NCBI GenBank assembly: GCA_022510465.1
Contig: JAFLTJ010000020.1
Location: forward strand, 1-32,306
Source: Muribaculaceae bacterium
GTDB taxonomy: Bacteria > Bacteroidota > Bacteroidia > Bacteroidales > Muribaculaceae
Reading direction: 5' to 3'
DNA length: 32,306 nt
In this document: positions 15,719 through 23,013 of the stretch, piece after piece
Position numbering within the stretch: the stretch's first letter is position 1
Layout: every line of letters starts with the position of its first letter
The notes under the pieces: generated by a model
Databases searched by the model: none
What the model was told of the DNA's origin: nothing
Seen by the model: the letters and a program-made list of their open reading frames with translations, nothing else
Program-made: the position numbers and the translations under genes

Positions 15719-17119
15719 GTGAGTACATCCAGGCTCAGCGAAATATTTTATGACCGGCTCCGGTATACGCCTACTGCACAGCAGCGAGCTATCGGAGACG
15801 CGCTCGTCAGATTCTGTTCTGCGGCTCGGTCGGGCGAAGCGGTGTTTCTGCTGAATGGTTACGCCGGCACGGGAAAAACATCTTTAATCGCCGCGCTGGT
15901 CAAGGCGTTGGCCGCAATCAACACTCCAACCGTGCTCATGGCACCCACAGGGCGCGCCGCGAAAGTTTTCAGCGCAATGGCCGCCAAACCTGCCTACACA
16001 ATTCATCGGCGGATATATCATTCCGACGTCGCCGGAAATCTCAATCTCGTGGTCAATTCTACCCCCGGAACGATATTTATCGTCGACGAAGCTTCGATGA
16101 TTGGTGCCGACCCGGGCGAAAACGGCTCCTCGCTGCTCCACGACCTGATGACATTCTGTTTTGCCGCCGACGAGTGTAAACTAATTCTCCTGGGCGATAC
16201 GGCACAGCTCCCCCCGGTTGGATGCACCGCTTCCCCGGCAATGGATACGCAGGTGCTCAAGAATTTTGGCCTGAAAGTCTCGCGCGCCGTGATGACCGAT
16301 GTCGTGCGACAAAACAATCGCTCCGGTATTCTGCACAATGCCACGTGGTTGCGGCGCGCTATGCTGCTCGACCCGCTACCCACGCCCAAATTGTTCATCG
16401 GAAAATTCAGCGACGTCAGCGCCGTCGATACGACCGACCTCCCCGACGCTATTCAATCCTCCTATTCAAGCGTTGGCATTGCCGACACTATCCTCATCAC
16501 ACGCTCCAACAAGCGGGCAACCGGCTTCAATCTCGCAATCCGGAAATCAATACTCGACTACACCGAAATGCTTGTCAAGGGCGACCGGTTGCTTGTTGCA
16601 AAAAACAATTATCACTGGAGCTCGAAAATAAAAGGCCTCGATTTTATCGCAAACGGCGATTTTGCCGTCGTCGACCGCATCATCGACACCGAGGATAAGT
16701 ACGGATTCCGATTTGCCGACGTCATTCTGTCGTTGCCCGACCGCGATATCTCTCTCGAATGTAAAATAATACTCAATCCGCTGACATCCGATTCTACTGC
16801 AATGACCCGTGAAGAAACAACAGCTCTTCTGCAGGCTCGGATTGATGACCCGCAGAGCGAAGCAAATGCCGCACGTTCCGAGTCGGCAATGAGGCGAGCC
16901 ATGCGCCAGGACCCATATATCAACGCGTTGCAAGTCAAGTATGGATATGCGGTAACCTGCCACAAAGCCCAGGGCGGCCAATGGAGCGACGTATACGTTG
17001 ATATGAGTTATATTCCCCTTGATGCAATGGGGATGGATTTCTACCGATGGTTGTACACCGCGACTACTCGCGCCCGCCGTCATCTGGCATTCATCGCTCC
17101 CACAATCGACCCTCAATAA
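15719..17119 (+). CDS. RecD-like superfamily 1 DNA helicase
   Basis: The 466-residue product shows the core of a RecD/RecD2-type helicase: a Q-motif region TPTAQQ (17-22), Walker A GYAGTGKT (47-54), motif Ia APTGRAAK (75-82), Walker B VDEASM (122-127), motif III GDTAQLPPVG (159-168), and the C-terminal UvrD_C_2 part with TCHKAQGGQW (413-422) and TATTRA (about 450-455). This is the short form found in Bacteroidetes, probably a stand-alone ATP-dependent helicase in DNA repair. The best start is the GTG at 15719, because an ATG two bases earlier is followed at once by TGA and no other start codon precedes the Q-motif. It begins about 25 bp after the tRNA-Asp terminator, with no obvious promoter of its own. 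Confidence 0.9.
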   Translation: MSTSRLSEIFYDRLRYTPTAQQRAIGDALVRFCSAARSGEAVFLLNGYAGTGKTSLIAALVKALAAINTPTVLMAPTGRAAKVFSAMAAKPAYTIHRRIYHSDVAGNLNLVVNSTPGTIFIVDEASMIGADPGENGSSLLHDLMTFCFAADECKLILLGDTAQLPPVGCTASPAMDTQVLKNFGLKVSRAVMTDVVRQNNRSGILHNATWLRRAMLLDPLPTPKLFIGKFSDVSAVDTTDLPDAIQSSYSSVGIADTILITRSNKRATGFNLAIRKSILDYTEMLVKGDRLLVAKNNYHWSSKIKGLDFIANGDFAVVDRIIDTEDKYGFRFADVILSLPDRDISLECKIILNPLTSDSTAMTREETTALLQARIDDPQSEANAARSESAMRRAMRQDPYINALQVKYGYAVTCHKAQGGQWSDVYVDMSYIPLDAMGMDFYRWLYTATTRARRHLAFIAPTIDPQ

Positions 17120-17150
17120 GATTCAACTGCAATTTTTCCGATATTTGTAT

Positions 17151-17158
17151 TATCTTTG
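17151..17158 (+). promoter_or_regulatory. -7 box of dusB
   Basis: TATCTTTG matches TAnnTTTG and ends 20 bp before the dusB ATG. The -33 region is poor. Confidence 0.55.
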
Positions 17159-17178
17159 CACTCAAAGCAGCAATCTTT

Positions 17179-18207
17179 ATGAAAATTGGAGAATTGGATC
17201 TTGGCCCTCGGCCTGTCATGCTGGCTCCGATGGAAGACGTGACCGACCGTAGTTTCCGGCTTATTTGTCGGGAACAGGGTGCCGATATGGTCTACACCGA
17301 GTTTGTATCGGCCGACGCTCTGATTCGTAACATCAACTCGACAACGCGTAAGCTGACTATCAACGACGCCGAGCGCCCGGTGGCAATCCAGATTTATGGC
17401 CGCGATGTTGACTCTATGGTCGAAGCCGCTCGGATTGTTGAGGAAGCCAAGCCCGACATTCTCGACATTAACTTTGGTTGCCCCGTGAAAAAAGTTGCCG
17501 GGAAAGGAGCCGGTGCCGGGATGTTGCGCGATATCCCTAAGTTGCTGCAGATTACGGCTGCCGTTGTCAAGGCTGTGAAGCTCCCGGTGACGGTTAAAAC
17601 CCGCCTGGGATGGGATTGTAACAATCTTATAATCACCCAGCTGGCCGAGCAGCTTCAAGACGTTGGAATTGCAGCGCTGACGGTTCACGGGCGTACGCGC
17701 TCCCAGATGTACACCGGCCAGGCCAACTGGGAAATGATAGCGAGGATTAAAGAAAACCCGAGGCTGAAAATTCCGCTTATTGGTAACGGCGACATCACAT
17801 CCGGAGAAAAAGCGCGCGACGCTTTCGACTGCTATGGCGTTGACGGTGTCATGGTTGGCCGTGCGGCGATTGGGGCGCCATGGATTTTCCGTGAAATGCA
17901 CCGTTGCGTCAACAATTCAGTTGATACAAATCCGATTACCCAAAGTGAAATGTTCTCGCTCATCCGTCGTCAGATAAATGAAAGCATCGACAGCATTGAC
18001 GAGTATCGCGGAATCCTGCACATACGCCGTCACCTCGCCGCTTCCCCGCTCTTCAAAGGAATTCCCAATTTCCGCGAAACAAGAATCGCTATGCTCCGGG
18101 CTGATACGCGCGACGAGCTGATGCAGATTATCTGTCGGGTTGAAAACGAAATACTCCCGGCGTTAAGTGTACAACAATCTAAAAATCAAAATAATATAGC
18201 GCTATGA
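17179..18207 (+). CDS. dusB: tRNA-dihydrouridine synthase
   Basis: I start at the ATG at 17179, just downstream of the promoter box, giving 342 residues. This FMN-dependent TIM-barrel enzyme reduces uridine to dihydrouridine in tRNA D-loops. Visible motifs are MLAPMEDVTDRSFR (14-27), the catalytic cysteine C101 in INFGCPVKKVAGKGAGAGML, K140 in VTVKTRLGW, H170 in TVHGRTRSQ, and the FMN-phosphate loops GNGDI (202-206) and GRAAIG (227-232). The extended C-terminal helical domain fits DusB. Its TGA overlaps the start of the DUF2807 gene by 4 bp (ATGA). Confidence 0.94.
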   Translation: MKIGELDLGPRPVMLAPMEDVTDRSFRLICREQGADMVYTEFVSADALIRNINSTTRKLTINDAERPVAIQIYGRDVDSMVEAARIVEEAKPDILDINFGCPVKKVAGKGAGAGMLRDIPKLLQITAAVVKAVKLPVTVKTRLGWDCNNLIITQLAEQLQDVGIAALTVHGRTRSQMYTGQANWEMIARIKENPRLKIPLIGNGDITSGEKARDAFDCYGVDGVMVGRAAIGAPWIFREMHRCVNNSVDTNPITQSEMFSLIRRQINESIDSIDEYRGILHIRRHLAASPLFKGIPNFRETRIAMLRADTRDELMQIICRVENEILPALSVQQSKNQNNIAL

Positions 18208-18905
18208 AAAAACTCATAATAATTCTCGCAACCATCTTTGCCGTTTCGGTTGCAACGGCCGGCGAAACAAAACGTTACGAGTTGGATGTCAAGGACTTCA
18301 ATTCGCTTAAAGTTGTTCAGGGAGTTAATGTTGACTATATATGCAACCCCGATTCGGCCGGTATTGCCGTATTCACTGCCGAGGCCCGGCGGGCATCCAC
18401 TCTCATGTTTTCCAACAACAGCGGAGTCTTGTCGATTCAAATTGATGTTGCCGACCGCCAACTCACCGATATTCCTACGGTTACGGTCTATTCCAGTTCG
18501 CTTGAAAAAATTGAAAACTCTGGTGACTCTACCGTCAGGATTCTGCGGCTTGTTCCAGGAGTTAGATTTATGGGAAAAGTTATTGGCAACGGCAGGCTAT
18601 CGATTCGCGGTATTAAGGCTTCCGATGTCAAATTGACTCTCGCCACCGGGAACGGCACTATCGTGGCCGACGGCACTACTACCAATCTGAAAATCAACTT
18701 CTCGGGAACCGGTACTATTCAGGCCGATATGCTTAAAGCTTCCGACGTCACCGTGCGCGCCGGGGGTACGGGTGCGGTTGGCTGTTCTGCTGCCTCAAAA
18801 CTGAACATTTATGGCGTAGGCTCCACAAAAATTTACTACCGCGGCAATCCCGAAATTAAAAATCGCTCAGTAGGCATTAAAACAGAGCCTATTGCCAACA
18901 ATTAG
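18204..18905 (+). CDS. DUF2807 (head GIN domain) exported protein
   Basis: The 233-residue product has a signal peptide (about 1-19, MKKLIIILATIFAVSVATA) and then the repetitive beta structure of the DUF2807 putative auto-transporter adhesin head GIN domain: short strands with repeated glycine turns (SGDSTVRI, GNGRLSI, GNGTIVADG, GTGTIQADML, GTGAVGCSA). Starting residues FNSLKVVQGVNVDYIC are characteristic. The role of the family is not established. It is translationally coupled to dusB and 4 bp from the flippase gene, which places it in a three-gene transcript. Confidence 0.85.
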   Translation: MKKLIIILATIFAVSVATAGETKRYELDVKDFNSLKVVQGVNVDYICNPDSAGIAVFTAEARRASTLMFSNNSGVLSIQIDVADRQLTDIPTVTVYSSSLEKIENSGDSTVRILRLVPGVRFMGKVIGNGRLSIRGIKASDVKLTLATGNGTIVADGTTTNLKINFSGTGTIQADMLKASDVTVRAGGTGAVGCSAASKLNIYGVGSTKIYYRGNPEIKNRSVGIKTEPIANN

Positions 18906-18909
18906 TTAA

Positions 18910-20400
18910 ATGGCTGTTGAGGGAGATTCGCTCAAGGGCAAGGTTGCCGGAACCCTTACCTGGAACGCTGTCGACAAGGTTGCGTCTCAGTTGCTGTATG
19001 CCGTTACAGGTATCATCCTCGCCAGGCTGCTTTCACAGGAAGATTTCGGGCTAGTTGGGGCGATGCTGGTGTTTCAGGCATTCGCCTCTCTGTTTATTGA
19101 CAGTGGGTTCTCGTCGGCTCTGATTCAGCGAAAATCTCCGTCGCGAGAAGACTATTCAACCGTCTTATGGTTCAATATCGCGCTCGCCTGTGTTATCTAC
19201 ATCATCCTCTTCTTCTGCGCTCCGTTGATTGCCTGGTGTTTCGACAATGACCAAAGGCTGATTCCAATGTCGCGCGTCATGTTTATCTCTTTCATCATCA
19301 ATGCGACTGCGATTGTGCAGACTAATCGCTTGATGAAGCAGATGAACGTGCGCCCCATTGCCGTTATCAACTCGATTGGTCTCGTTGTGGCGGCCGTTGT
19401 TGGCATCATTCTCGCTTTCGCCGGATTTGGTGCCTGGGCTATCGTGTGGCAAACGATTTCGCTCGGTGCAACAAAATCGATTCTGCTGTGGATTTACTCC
19501 GGTTGGCGGCCTCTGTGGATGTTTTCATGGAAAATTTTGGCCGGATTCTTCAACGTTGGCAGTGGCGTCATGGTAAGCTCGTTTTTGAATACCGTTTTTC
19601 AGACAATCTACTCTTTCTTCATCGGCCATTTGGTAGGGTTGGCCCCGCTGGGCTACTACACCCAGTCCGACAAGTGGAGCAAGATGGGCGTGATGTCTCT
19701 GTCACAGGTGTTGACATCTTCGTTCCTCCCGGTGCTGTCAAGTGTGCAGGATAATATTGCGGAATTTCGGCGTGTTACAACCAAGATGAACCGCTTTACG
19801 GCCTACGTTACATTCCCGGCGATGGGGCTCCTCGCCATGATTGCCACTCCGCTGTTTCACGCTCTTTTCGGTACTAAATGGGACGCGTCTATTGTCATGT
19901 TCCAGATACTTCTTGCTCGGGGCGTATTCACCATATTTCAAGGCTTGTACAACAACTACATCCTTGCTTTGGGTAAGGCCCGACTGATTGTTGTTACCGA
20001 GGTGGTGCGCGACGTCGTTGCGGCCATTGCCATTGTCGCAACACTCCCGTTTATAGGCCTTTCCAATGTTGAAAATCCCGTTTTGGGGCTTGAAATACTC
20101 CTCTATGGTCAGCTCGCAGCCTCGGTGGTAACATGGATAGTAACCCTTGTTATAACATCGCGAATATCAGGACATTCGGTTGGCGAGTATCTTGCACATT
20201 CTATCCCGTATGTTATGATGACTGCCGCCGCGATGATTGTCATGTATTTTGTTGGTTCTCTGATAGAAACAATGTCGCCGCTTCTGCTCGCCGCAATCAT
20301 GCTGCTGGCTGGCGGGGCCGTTTATCTCATTATCGGCGCGATTGCCGGCAGCACCATCCAGCGCGACATCCTTAACCGCCTGTTCAACCGTTCCAAATGA
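18910..20400 (+). CDS. Wzx/WzxC-type polysaccharide flippase
   Basis: The 496-residue protein is almost entirely membrane segments (about 12-14), with the N-terminal signature of the polysaccharide biosynthesis MOP superfamily: LTWNAVDKVASQLLYAVTGIILARLLSQEDFGLVG and SGFSSALIQRKSPSREDYSTV (both seen in segments). Members move undecaprenyl-linked oligosaccharides across the inner membrane for capsule, LPS or exopolysaccharide. No glycosyltransferase or wzy gene is nearby, so it is a detached flippase whose glycan is unknown. It follows the DUF2807 gene by 4 bp. Confidence 0.88.
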   Translation: MAVEGDSLKGKVAGTLTWNAVDKVASQLLYAVTGIILARLLSQEDFGLVGAMLVFQAFASLFIDSGFSSALIQRKSPSREDYSTVLWFNIALACVIYIILFFCAPLIAWCFDNDQRLIPMSRVMFISFIINATAIVQTNRLMKQMNVRPIAVINSIGLVVAAVVGIILAFAGFGAWAIVWQTISLGATKSILLWIYSGWRPLWMFSWKILAGFFNVGSGVMVSSFLNTVFQTIYSFFIGHLVGLAPLGYYTQSDKWSKMGVMSLSQVLTSSFLPVLSSVQDNIAEFRRVTTKMNRFTAYVTFPAMGLLAMIATPLFHALFGTKWDASIVMFQILLARGVFTIFQGLYNNYILALGKARLIVVTEVVRDVVAAIAIVATLPFIGLSNVENPVLGLEILLYGQLAASVVTWIVTLVITSRISGHSVGEYLAHSIPYVMMTAAAMIVMYFVGSLIETMSPLLLAAIMLLAGGAVYLIIGAIAGSTIQRDILNRLFNRSK

Positions 20401-20444
20401 TTTTTATCTTCCCCCAAGATGTCGTTTCTTAGCGGGATTTTTGC

Positions 20445-20452
20445 TAATTTTG
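20445..20452 (+). promoter_or_regulatory. -7 box of the DUF4421 gene, very close to its ATG
   Basis: TAATTTTG matches TAnnTTTG and ends only 6 bp before the ATG at 20459. If used, the transcript would begin at or next to the start codon (a leaderless or near-leaderless mRNA). Confidence 0.5.
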
Positions 20453-20458
20453 TCGGTC

Positions 20459-21652
20459 ATGTTTAAATCGTTGCGTTACATATTCGTTTGCATTGCTTTG
20501 TCAGTTGCGTCGACGGCTGTTGCTGTTGATGAGATTGACAGTGTTTTTGAATATGTCGATTCGGTTGAAACTGTGGTTGTTGAGAAAATCGAGACGCGGG
20601 TTGACTCAATTATTGCCGGTATAGAGAACGAGGCCAATAAAAAGTCATCTACCCGCTGGATTAAACAGTTGATTGATAATGGATTCCATATTAACGACCC
20701 CGAGGTTGACTATCCGGCTTTCCCGCGCTTTGCTCTGAAAGTCTACAACTGGGGTAACGATGTGTTTAACACGTATGATACAACCTACGTTCAGGGGACC
20801 GGCAAAAACTGGAAGCTCTCTTTCAAAAATCTCAATAGGGCAAACAATTACGCGATGATTTTCAATGACCGCACGCGCTTGTCAATGATGTCTGACCTCA
20901 ATGCCAACGTTGGCGGTTACATCAGTTTCATGGCGGTCAGTGTCGGCTATATGTTTAATGCCAATCAGTTCATTGGGAAACCAAACACCCGCAATGAGTT
21001 TAATTTCAACTTCACTTGCGCCCGATTTTCGGGTGACATTCTCAAAAGCAGCGTGAAGGGGAATGCCCGCATCCTCAGGTTCGGGGAGTACAAAAACGGG
21101 GCGCTGATTGATGTGCCGTTCGATAATATATCCAATAATACGCTGACGGCCAAAGTGTTCTATTTCTTTAATCACAATAGGTATTCCCACGCCGCAGCCT
21201 ATTGTTTTTCAAAATATCAGCTTAAGAGTGCCGGCACGTGGATTGCCGGTCTCAGCACAACCACCCAGGAGATTGAAATGGATTTTGCCGGATTGCCGCC
21301 CGAGATGCTCGCATTCTTGCCTAAATTGTCATCGCAATACAATTTTCACTACCGGGATTACTATCTTCTTGGCGGTTATGCCCACAACTGGGTGTTGGCT
21401 CCACGGCAGTGGCTACTTAACCTGACGGTAATGCCGGCCGTCGGGTACAAACACAGTTACGAAGACTCGACCGACGGGCGTCGCAGTCTTTTTGGCGCGA
21501 ACCTTAGCGGCTTAGCCTCAATGGTATACAATCACAGGCAAATGTTTGTTTCGGTGCAAGGGCGCTTCGACTTGTATCTCTACACTACCCGTAACTTTAC
21601 CTTTCTCAACACCTACGAATCGATTCTTGCCACTGTCGGCGTGCGCTTCTGA
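20459..21652 (+). CDS. DUF4421 family outer membrane protein
   Basis: The start is the ATG at 20459, where a clear signal peptide begins (MFKSLRYIFVCIALSVASTAVA); the frame is open further upstream but overlaps the flippase. The 397-residue mature part has a short helical N-terminal section rich in valine and glutamate, then alternating beta strands ending in aromatic residues and a C-terminal strand ESILATVGVRF, the usual end of an outer-membrane beta-barrel. The sequence DTTYVQGTGKNWKLSFKN near residue 110 is typical of DUF4421. The function of the family is unknown. It follows the flippase by 58 bp. Confidence 0.82.
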   Translation: MFKSLRYIFVCIALSVASTAVAVDEIDSVFEYVDSVETVVVEKIETRVDSIIAGIENEANKKSSTRWIKQLIDNGFHINDPEVDYPAFPRFALKVYNWGNDVFNTYDTTYVQGTGKNWKLSFKNLNRANNYAMIFNDRTRLSMMSDLNANVGGYISFMAVSVGYMFNANQFIGKPNTRNEFNFNFTCARFSGDILKSSVKGNARILRFGEYKNGALIDVPFDNISNNTLTAKVFYFFNHNRYSHAAAYCFSKYQLKSAGTWIAGLSTTTQEIEMDFAGLPPEMLAFLPKLSSQYNFHYRDYYLLGGYAHNWVLAPRQWLLNLTVMPAVGYKHSYEDSTDGRRSLFGANLSGLASMVYNHRQMFVSVQGRFDLYLYTTRNFTFLNTYESILATVGVRF

Positions 21653-21769
21653 ACCCTCATTCCGTCACCGGCCGGGATAAAAAACTGTTGTAAAACAGAT
21701 GCAGAATGTTTGGCGCTTTGGGGATTTTATGGTAACTTGCCAACGAAGAAAACAAATAGGGCGTAAATT

Positions 21770-22690
21770 ATGACAATACTGGAGCGCTATCTGAACTATA
21801 TCACCGCCGAGCAGGCGCTGTCGGCCGCCACGGTCGACGCCTACCGCCGTGATTTGAAAGCGTGGATTGAGTATTTGTCGCGCAACGCCGAAATTTCCCC
21901 TGAAGAGTTTGACCCGGCGTTAGTTACGGCCGCCGATATTCGCGTTTATATAGCCTCGCTTACAGCCAATTCGCGCTCGCGGGCAACCGTGCGCCGTCAT
22001 CTGCAGGCAATACGTTCATTTTATCGTTTCCTGTTGAAAACCAATCAAGTAAAAGCGAATCCGGCTGCCGATATTACCACGGCCCGGCTGAATCGTACGC
22101 TCCCGGTATTCATCGACCCTGCCGAGACTGCCGCCGTTCTCGATAACGCCGCTGATTATGGCGACGATTTCATCGCCATACGCGATTCGCTGATGGTAGA
22201 TATTTTTTATAGCACCGGAATACGTGAAAGTGAGCTGATTAGCCTCCGGATTAGAGATATCGACCTCAAGGCCGGTGAACTAAAAGTGCTCGGTAAGCGT
22301 AATAAACATAGAATAGTCCCGTTCGGGCCGGCGTTAGGCCGGGCGATTGACAGCTATCTGACAGTGAGACAAGAGGTGTTCGGCACTGCTATGCCAGATG
22401 ACCCGTTACTGGTTAGAACTGACGGTAAACCTCTCTATCGCAGCTTGGTATACAGGGTTATTCACCGTCGCCTAAGCGATGCCGGAGTTCATGCCCGCCG
22501 TCTCTCTCCCCACGTGTTGCGCCACTCGTTTGCCACCGATATGCTCAACAACGGAGCCGGTCTCAACACCGTTGCCGGTCTATTAGGGCACGAGTCGCTA
22601 TCGACAACGCAAATATACACTCACGTCACGCTAAGTGACATGCAACATAATTATCAACTCGCACATCCCCGTGCACAAAAAAGGAGGTAA
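21770..22690 (+). CDS. Tyrosine recombinase of the XerC/XerD family
   Basis: The 306-residue protein has an N-terminal SAM-like DNA-binding domain (about 5-95) and a catalytic domain with the full tyrosine recombinase set: R152 (STGIRESEL), K176 (GKRNK), H248 and R251 (HVLRHSF), H274 (GHESL) and nucleophile Y283 (IYTH). Spacing is identical to E. coli XerD (R148, K172, H244, R247, H270, Y279), so I read it as a housekeeping Xer that resolves chromosome dimers at dif, not a mobile-element integrase. No attachment repeats flank it. Its stop codon abuts the Shine-Dalgarno of hpf, with which it forms a two-gene unit. Confidence 0.92.
   Translation: MTILERYLNYITAEQALSAATVDAYRRDLKAWIEYLSRNAEISPEEFDPALVTAADIRVYIASLTANSRSRATVRRHLQAIRSFYRFLLKTNQVKANPAADITTARLNRTLPVFIDPAETAAVLDNAADYGDDFIAIRDSLMVDIFYSTGIRESELISLRIRDIDLKAGELKVLGKRNKHRIVPFGPALGRAIDSYLTVRQEVFGTAMPDDPLLVRTDGKPLYRSLVYRVIHRRLSDAGVHARRLSPHVLRHSFATDMLNNGAGLNTVAGLLGHESLSTTQIYTHVTLSDMQHNYQLAHPRAQKRR
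22683..22687 (+). promoter_or_regulatory. Canonical Shine-Dalgarno of hpf
   Basis: AAGGAGGT precedes the hpf ATG with a 5-nt gap and overlaps the end of the recombinase gene. Strong Shine-Dalgarno sites are rare in Bacteroidetes and no other gene start in this window that I checked has one this good. Confidence 0.75.
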
Positions 22691-22692
22691 CA

Positions 22693-22983
22693 ATGGAAAC
22701 ACGCATTCAAGCAATCCACTTTGACATCACGTCTCGTCTGACCGATTTTATCAACCGTAAAGCTGACCGTCTGGCCCGTCACTATCCGGCAATCACCGCT
22801 GTAGATGTGACGCTCAAGGTAGTAAAGCCCGAGACCGCGCTCAACAAGCAGGCAATCCTCAAAGTGACAATCCCGGCGGCTCCTGACTATGTTGCCGATA
22901 AGACTGCCGACACCTTTGAGGAGGCTGTAGACCTTTGTCTCGAAGCGTTGTCGCGCCAGCTTGAAAAGAAGAAAGATAAATAG
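22693..22983 (+). CDS. hpf: Ribosome hibernation promoting factor (HPF/RaiA family, short form)
   Basis: The 96-residue product matches the short HPF/YfiA fold: a beta-alpha-beta-beta-beta-alpha order with TRIQAIHFDITSRLTDFINRKA as strand and helix, VDVTLKVV and AILKVTIPAAP as strands, and the acidic-basic C-terminal helix FEEAVDLCLEALSRQLEKKKDK. Such factors bind the 30S A and P sites and silence ribosomes in stationary phase. There is no long-HPF C-terminal dimerisation domain. It is preceded directly by a Xer recombinase gene and converges on the PurF-like gene 23 bp away. Confidence 0.9.
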   Translation: METRIQAIHFDITSRLTDFINRKADRLARHYPAITAVDVTLKVVKPETALNKQAILKVTIPAAPDYVADKTADTFEEAVDLCLEALSRQLEKKKDK

Positions 22984-22997
22984 CCCGATAGAATCGC

Positions 22998-23013
22998 CCG
23001 GTAGAGCTACCGG
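22998..23013. terminator. Short hairpin between hpf and the PurF-like gene
   Basis: CCGGTAG (22998-23004) and CTACCGG (23007-23013) form a 7-bp inverted repeat with a 2-nt centre in the gap between converging genes, covering the TAG stop of the minus-strand gene. No T-run follows on either strand, so it may be a bidirectional 3'-end stabiliser or a weak terminator. Confidence 0.4.

Noticed and set aside
17113..17901. A 262-codon minus-strand frame opposite dusB
   Set aside because: dusB on the plus strand carries all catalytic motifs; the antisense frame has none.
21770..22690. Tyrosine recombinase as marker of an integrated element
   Set aside because: Catalytic spacing equals housekeeping XerD, it is coupled to hpf, and there are no flanking direct repeats or cargo genes.
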